DNA from: an uncultured Fastidiosipila sp.
GTDB taxonomy: Bacteria; Bacillota; Clostridia; Saccharofermentanales; Fastidiosipilaceae
Length of the DNA stretch: 27,680 nucleotides
Assembly: GCA_938014865.1 (NCBI GenBank)
Contig: CALLQJ010000069.1
Coordinates: 1 to 27,680 of the forward strand
Direction: 5' to 3'
Under the pieces are notes generated by a model. It did no database searches and was not told the DNA's origin. It saw only the letters and a program-made list of their open reading frames with translations. Numbering within the stretch: position 1 is the first letter of the stretch; each line of letters opens with the position of its first letter. A program made the position numbers and the translations under genes. Positions 24,418-27,680 of the stretch are shown here, one piece after another.

Positions 24418-25584
24418 TTATTTTCGCAGGATCGCGTATTCGGGAAGCTCCTCGCCGATAAGCGGCAGGAGGTAATCGAAGAACTCTTCGTTAATCCCGA
24501 AGCCGTCATCCGTGATCCATTCCTGCGGGAATTTCTTTTCGACATTGGCAACGTCCTTGAGCGGGGCTTTGCCGGTCTTGAAACTGTAGCCGTTTTCACG
24601 TTCGGCTTCGATGGTAACCATATAGCCGCTTTCGCCGGTCAAAACAAGCTCTACGGCTTTGGCGCCGACAGCATAAGCTTCTTTGCGGTCTACTTCGGAA
24701 ACATAGGGCATAGACGTTCTGCCTAAAAGACCCGGTTTTTCCGATCTGGACTTTAAGCCGGTTTTCTGCATGATCTGTTCGGACAAGGCCTGAGCCGCTC
24801 CGCCCGGAACCGTATGGCCGAAACCGTCCACGATCCCGCTGTCGCCGATCATGTGCCCGTCTTTATCATGGAGACCTTCGCTGATCGTAACCAGAAGGCC
24901 TTTGCCGCGGGCAAAACGCTTCTTGACTTCTGCCATAAAACGTTCTTCTTCATAAGGCCGCTCCGGCAAGAGCACCATTTGTTCGGTATTCGTCAGCTTC
25001 GAGGCGAGCGCTCCGGCTGCGGTAATCCAGCCCGCGTTCCGGCCCATCAATTCCAGGACCACAACATGAATCGGAAGTCCTGATGCATCCAACGCCAGTT
25101 CCGATGCGGAGATCGCCGCGTAACGGGCCGCCGAGCCGTAGCCCGGAGAATGGTCCGTAACGGCCAGGTCATTATCGATGGTCTTAGGAATCCCGATCAC
25201 TTTAAGATCGAGGCCTTCGCGTTTGGCTAATTCATCGATTTTATGGCAGGTATCCATAGAGTCGTTCCCGCCGTTATAGAAAAAGGCCGTAATTTTATGC
25301 TTCTTGAAGACTTCGAGCAAGGGCTCATAGTCTTTTTCCGAAAGCTTATAGCGGCATGAACCGATGGCACTGGCCGGTGTGTTGGCCAGAAGGCTGATCG
25401 TATGGTCCGAAAACTCCGACATGTCCATCAGGTCATCGGCTAAAATTCCTTCAGCTCCGAAGCGGGCGGCATAAATTTTTTCTACTTTACCGCTTTTTCT
25501 CGCGCTTTCGACGACGCCCTGCAAAGAGCTGTTAATGACGGGGGTGGGCCCCCCGCCGTGTGCAATTAAAATTCTTTCCTTCAT
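24418..25584 (-). CDS. 6-Phosphofructokinase, pyrophosphate-dependent type
   Basis: A 388-residue phosphofructokinase. PKTIDND (133-139) has the Lys of pyrophosphate-using enzymes where ATP-using enzymes have Gly. The phosphoryl-donor loop is GGNDS (105-109): the Asp in the fourth place is the pyrophosphate-type change, while Asn replaces the Asp that binds Mg in E. coli PfkA. MGRNAGWITA and PGYGSAARY are also conserved. It converts fructose 6-phosphate to fructose 1,6-bisphosphate reversibly. AAAGGAG precedes the ATG, 15 bases after the aldolase gene. Placed with a deaminase and an aldolase it completes a route from hexosamine phosphate to triose phosphates. Tagatose 6-phosphate as a substrate cannot be excluded. 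Confidence 0.88.
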   Translation of the reverse strand: MKERILIAHGGGPTPVINSSLQGVVESARKSGKVEKIYAARFGAEGILADDLMDMSEFSDHTISLLANTPASAIGSCRYKLSEKDYEPLLEVFKKHKITAFFYNGGNDSMDTCHKIDELAKREGLDLKVIGIPKTIDNDLAVTDHSPGYGSAARYAAISASELALDASGLPIHVVVLELMGRNAGWITAAGALASKLTNTEQMVLLPERPYEEERFMAEVKKRFARGKGLLVTISEGLHDKDGHMIGDSGIVDGFGHTVPGGAAQALSEQIMQKTGLKSRSEKPGLLGRTSMPYVSEVDRKEAYAVGAKAVELVLTGESGYMVTIEAERENGYSFKTGKAPLKDVANVEKKFPQEWITDDGFGINEEFFDYLLPLIGEELPEYAILRK

Positions 25585-25599
25585 CTTCTTAAGCTCCTT

Positions 25600-26760
25600 T
25601 TACGCGTTCTGCTTGCGGTAGAATTCCGCCATCTCATCCAGCGTGGGGCTCTCGGTCAGATAGCTGCTGCCGATCTGTCCGAAGCCGGCCATATTCTGTC
25701 CGATGGCCTCGACCGTTCCGCGATAGAAGCATTCAGAGATCGCTTTTTCAGCGTCGTTCTTGCATTCACCCGTAAGGATCATATCGATGATGGGGGCACT
25801 GTAGACACGCGGATCAAAGTTCTCAGGCTGTTCTTCAAGCACTTTATTCACTTGCGAAAGCTCAGGATCATCTTTGTATTCCGGATGGCGCAGGAAGAGT
25901 TCCCGGACATTGTTGGTCACAGCCAGACGGATGTCGGTGTCGACATTGATCTTGGCGATGCCGCCTTCCTGAATGACGGGTTTGAGCTGTTCGATCGGAA
26001 TACCCGCAGCATTCTTGAGTGCGCCGCCGCGGTTATTAATGGACTTCACCAGATAGGGCGGAACACTGGAGGAACCGTGCGAGACGAGCATGGCGAAAAT
26101 GCCTTCATGCAGGAGCAGTTCCTTGGTGGCAATCGCAATCTCTTTGCGCAGCTTGACGTTCTTTCCTTTATTCGCGCCGTGACTGGTGCCGTAGGAAATA
26201 GCCAGGCAGTCTACGCCCGTTTTGCGGCAGAAATCCAAAGCGGTCAAAGGATTGGTATAGGTATGAATCTGAGCTTTTACATCATCTTCTACGCCGGCCA
26301 GCACACCGAGTTCCGCTTCTACGGAGACCCCGCGCTCGTGGGCGTATTTGACGACTTCACGCGTCAGCTCAACATTCTCTTCATAGGGCAAAGACGAAGC
26401 GTCGATCATCACCGAAGAATAGCCGGCGTCGATACAGGTCTTGCAGATGTCGAAGCTTTTGCCGTGGTCGAGATGCAGGACAACGGGGATCGGCACTTCG
26501 GCGGCTTTCTTTTTCACAATAGCCACCAGACGCTCGGCGCCTTTCTTCTTGTCTTCCATCGTGGCATTTTTGTAATCGGGCCGGCCGGAGAAGAATCCGT
26601 TGGACATCTCTGCACCTTGCAGGATGGCGGCGGAGTGGAAGGTATAGTGCGTATCCAGGGCAGCTTCCACCTGAACCTGGGCGTTGACGTTAAATGCACC
26701 GAAAGCGAAACGGCCTTTTTCCGCTGCTTTCAGCAAGGGATACAGTGTAGTATAAGACAT
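25600..26760 (-). CDS. Class II fructose-bisphosphate (ketose-bisphosphate) aldolase
   Basis: A 386-residue zinc-dependent aldolase. HLDHGKS carries the catalytic Asp and a zinc His; EAELG, GTSHGANKG and VSHGSSS supply the other conserved metal and phosphate-binding blocks, followed by INVDTDIRLA. It cleaves fructose 1,6-bisphosphate to dihydroxyacetone phosphate and glyceraldehyde 3-phosphate in the cytoplasm. It is longer than the roughly 285-residue GatY/KbaY tagatose-bisphosphate enzymes and has the C-terminal extension of the longer Fba group, which favours fructose bisphosphate. AAAAGGAG is 8 bases before the ATG. Second complete gene of the operon. Confidence 0.92.
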   Translation of the reverse strand: MSYTTLYPLLKAAEKGRFAFGAFNVNAQVQVEAALDTHYTFHSAAILQGAEMSNGFFSGRPDYKNATMEDKKKGAERLVAIVKKKAAEVPIPVVLHLDHGKSFDICKTCIDAGYSSVMIDASSLPYEENVELTREVVKYAHERGVSVEAELGVLAGVEDDVKAQIHTYTNPLTALDFCRKTGVDCLAISYGTSHGANKGKNVKLRKEIAIATKELLLHEGIFAMLVSHGSSSVPPYLVKSINNRGGALKNAAGIPIEQLKPVIQEGGIAKINVDTDIRLAVTNNVRELFLRHPEYKDDPELSQVNKVLEEQPENFDPRVYSAPIIDMILTGECKNDAEKAISECFYRGTVEAIGQNMAGFGQIGSSYLTESPTLDEMAEFYRKQNA

Positions 26761-26802
26761 AGTTTTAACTCCTTTTCTTTTTTGTTTTAAACCGCGGCGG
26801 CT

Positions 26803-27618
26803 TTATTCGACAGCCGGATGTGCGGCATTGGCATTGCAGGTAATGCTGCAGTCAGGATGCTTCTGCAAAAGACTTACGGGGAATCCGGCCGAGGGCTCAC
26901 CGTAGGCAGCCCGTCTGATGACGGCACGGTGCCAGTCACGGAAGACATAGAGACGAATCTTTTTCGCGTCATAGATCTCTTTAATGCCGATGGTCGCCGC
27001 CTTTTTGGGCATGGCTTCAATGGCGCCGCTCAGATCCGCAATCGCGTTGCTGGTTTTAGTCTCGGGCGCAATCTCGATCACCCGCGTCGTTCTCGTTAAA
27101 TACTCCTCGGGGCTGACGTCTTCGGGTTCATTAAAGGCAACATGGCCCGTGATCCCGATGCCGCCGACGCAAAGATCCGCCGGATGCTTTTCGAGGAATC
27201 TCGTGATCTTTCCGGGGTCCTTGGGGTCCGGGAAATAACGCTGTTCTTCAGGCATCACAAGCTCTTTTTTAATCTTGCTGTAAACGGTTCTTTCCATAAA
27301 GCCGCGGAAGCTCAAGTTGTCCGACGCGTCAATCCACTCTTCATCATCCGTCAGGTATTCATCCATATTGACGAAGGTGACGTGCTTGAGCGAAATATTG
27401 CCTTCATTCACCAGGCGCACAAAGATGGGGTACTGCCCGACCGGGCCGACCGGCACGATCATGACACAGTCTTCACCGGCCTCGGCCTTTTCTTGGATGC
27501 AGGCAATCATCTCACGGGCGATTTCATAAAATACCTCGCCGGTTTCACCCAGCTTGACAAGCGGGATCTTCGCGTCCTGTCCGAGTTCTTCTGCCGTTAA
27601 TTTATAATAATCTTTCAT
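26803..27618 (-). CDS. Divergent glucosamine-6-phosphate deaminase/isomerase (NagB-like)
   Basis: A 272-residue sugar-phosphate isomerase of the NagB family. ATG 27618 has GGAGGAG upstream and is preferred; the ATG at 27660 lies inside the preceding gene in another frame. FVNMDEY supplies the Asp86 expected for the NagB base, and GGIGITGHVAFNEP supplies His159 and Glu164. The E. coli motif is DGH, with catalytic Asp141; here Thr157 takes that place. The usual HPQSYHAFM segment is replaced by ASDNLSFRGFM, and the GxxKA block by RDWHRAVI, so the substrate pocket and lid differ. It probably deaminates a hexosamine 6-phosphate (glucosamine or galactosamine) to a ketose 6-phosphate; which one is open. 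Confidence 0.82.
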   Translation of the reverse strand: MKDYYKLTAEELGQDAKIPLVKLGETGEVFYEIAREMIACIQEKAEAGEDCVMIVPVGPVGQYPIFVRLVNEGNISLKHVTFVNMDEYLTDDEEWIDASDNLSFRGFMERTVYSKIKKELVMPEEQRYFPDPKDPGKITRFLEKHPADLCVGGIGITGHVAFNEPEDVSPEEYLTRTTRVIEIAPETKTSNAIADLSGAIEAMPKKAATIGIKEIYDAKKIRLYVFRDWHRAVIRRAAYGEPSAGFPVSLLQKHPDCSITCNANAAHPAVE

Positions 27619-27629
27619 AGCTCTCCTCC

Positions 27630-27680
27630 TCAGCTGAATTCCGGGTCGTCTTTCATGCACAGGTGGACGGCCGCCAGTTT
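27630..27680 (-). CDS. 3' end of an upstream gene in the hexosamine operon
   Basis: The last 16 codons of a minus-strand frame (KLAAVHLCMKDDPEFS) end in a TGA that is immediately followed by the ribosome site GGAGGAG of the NagB-like gene. The 11-base gap indicates one operon. The family cannot be recognised from so little; an N-acetylglucosamine-6-phosphate deacetylase or a sugar kinase would fit the context. Confidence 0.5.
   Translation of the reverse strand, partial: KLAAVHLCMKDDPEFS

Noticed and set aside
27619..27660. Longer N-terminus for the NagB-like protein
   Set aside because: It overlaps the end of the preceding gene, and GGAGGAG directs the start at 27618.

Overview
The window looks like part of a carbohydrate-use region from a Bacillota bacterium, most likely a gut-type member of the Clostridia (Lachnospiraceae-like). 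That placement is inference. It rests on split sugar ABC importers without their own ATPase, lipoprotein binding proteins with long Glu/Lys/Asp-rich linkers, AGGAGG-type ribosome sites, a pyrophosphate-type phosphofructokinase and cytoplasmic glycan enzymes. No rRNA, tRNA, CRISPR array, insertion sequence or phage gene was seen.

Left part (1-9770): a truncated GH106-like glycoside hydrolase runs off the left edge on the minus strand. It is divergent from a small acyltransferase-like gene (2285-3163) that ends in a hairpin. An AT-rich regulatory stretch then leads into a plus-strand lactose/galactoside-type operon: a GH2 beta-galactosidase broken by a frameshift near 5271-5280, two permeases and a lipoprotein binding protein. 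A strong two-way terminator (9711-9770) closes it.

Middle (9799-16463, minus strand): an SsuABC/NMT1-type importer, read in the order permease, ATPase, binding protein 2, binding protein 1, followed by a sensor kinase and a NarL-type response regulator. The two binding proteins are tandem paralogues. A decayed 3' end of a second ATPase gene lies in front of binding protein 1, and each binding-protein gene is followed by a related hairpin, so a whole unit appears to have been duplicated and partly eroded.

Right part (16825-27680, minus strand): first-transcribed is a hexosamine operon (end of an unknown gene, a NagB-like deaminase, class II aldolase, PPi-type phosphofructokinase, DUF4838 glycan enzyme) ending in a terminator at 22343-22382. 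Next comes an LplB/YtcP/YtcQ-type importer, an intrinsic terminator, then a cytosolic sulfatase and a final terminator. Together these suggest uptake of sulfated, amino-sugar-containing oligosaccharides, cleavage and desulfation inside the cell, and conversion of hexosamine-6-phosphate to triose phosphates with pyrophosphate as phosphoryl donor. The substrate itself is not shown by the sequence.

A TTAAACC-containing motif occurs upstream of both the beta-galactosidase operon and the sulfatase-transport operon and may mark a shared regulon.
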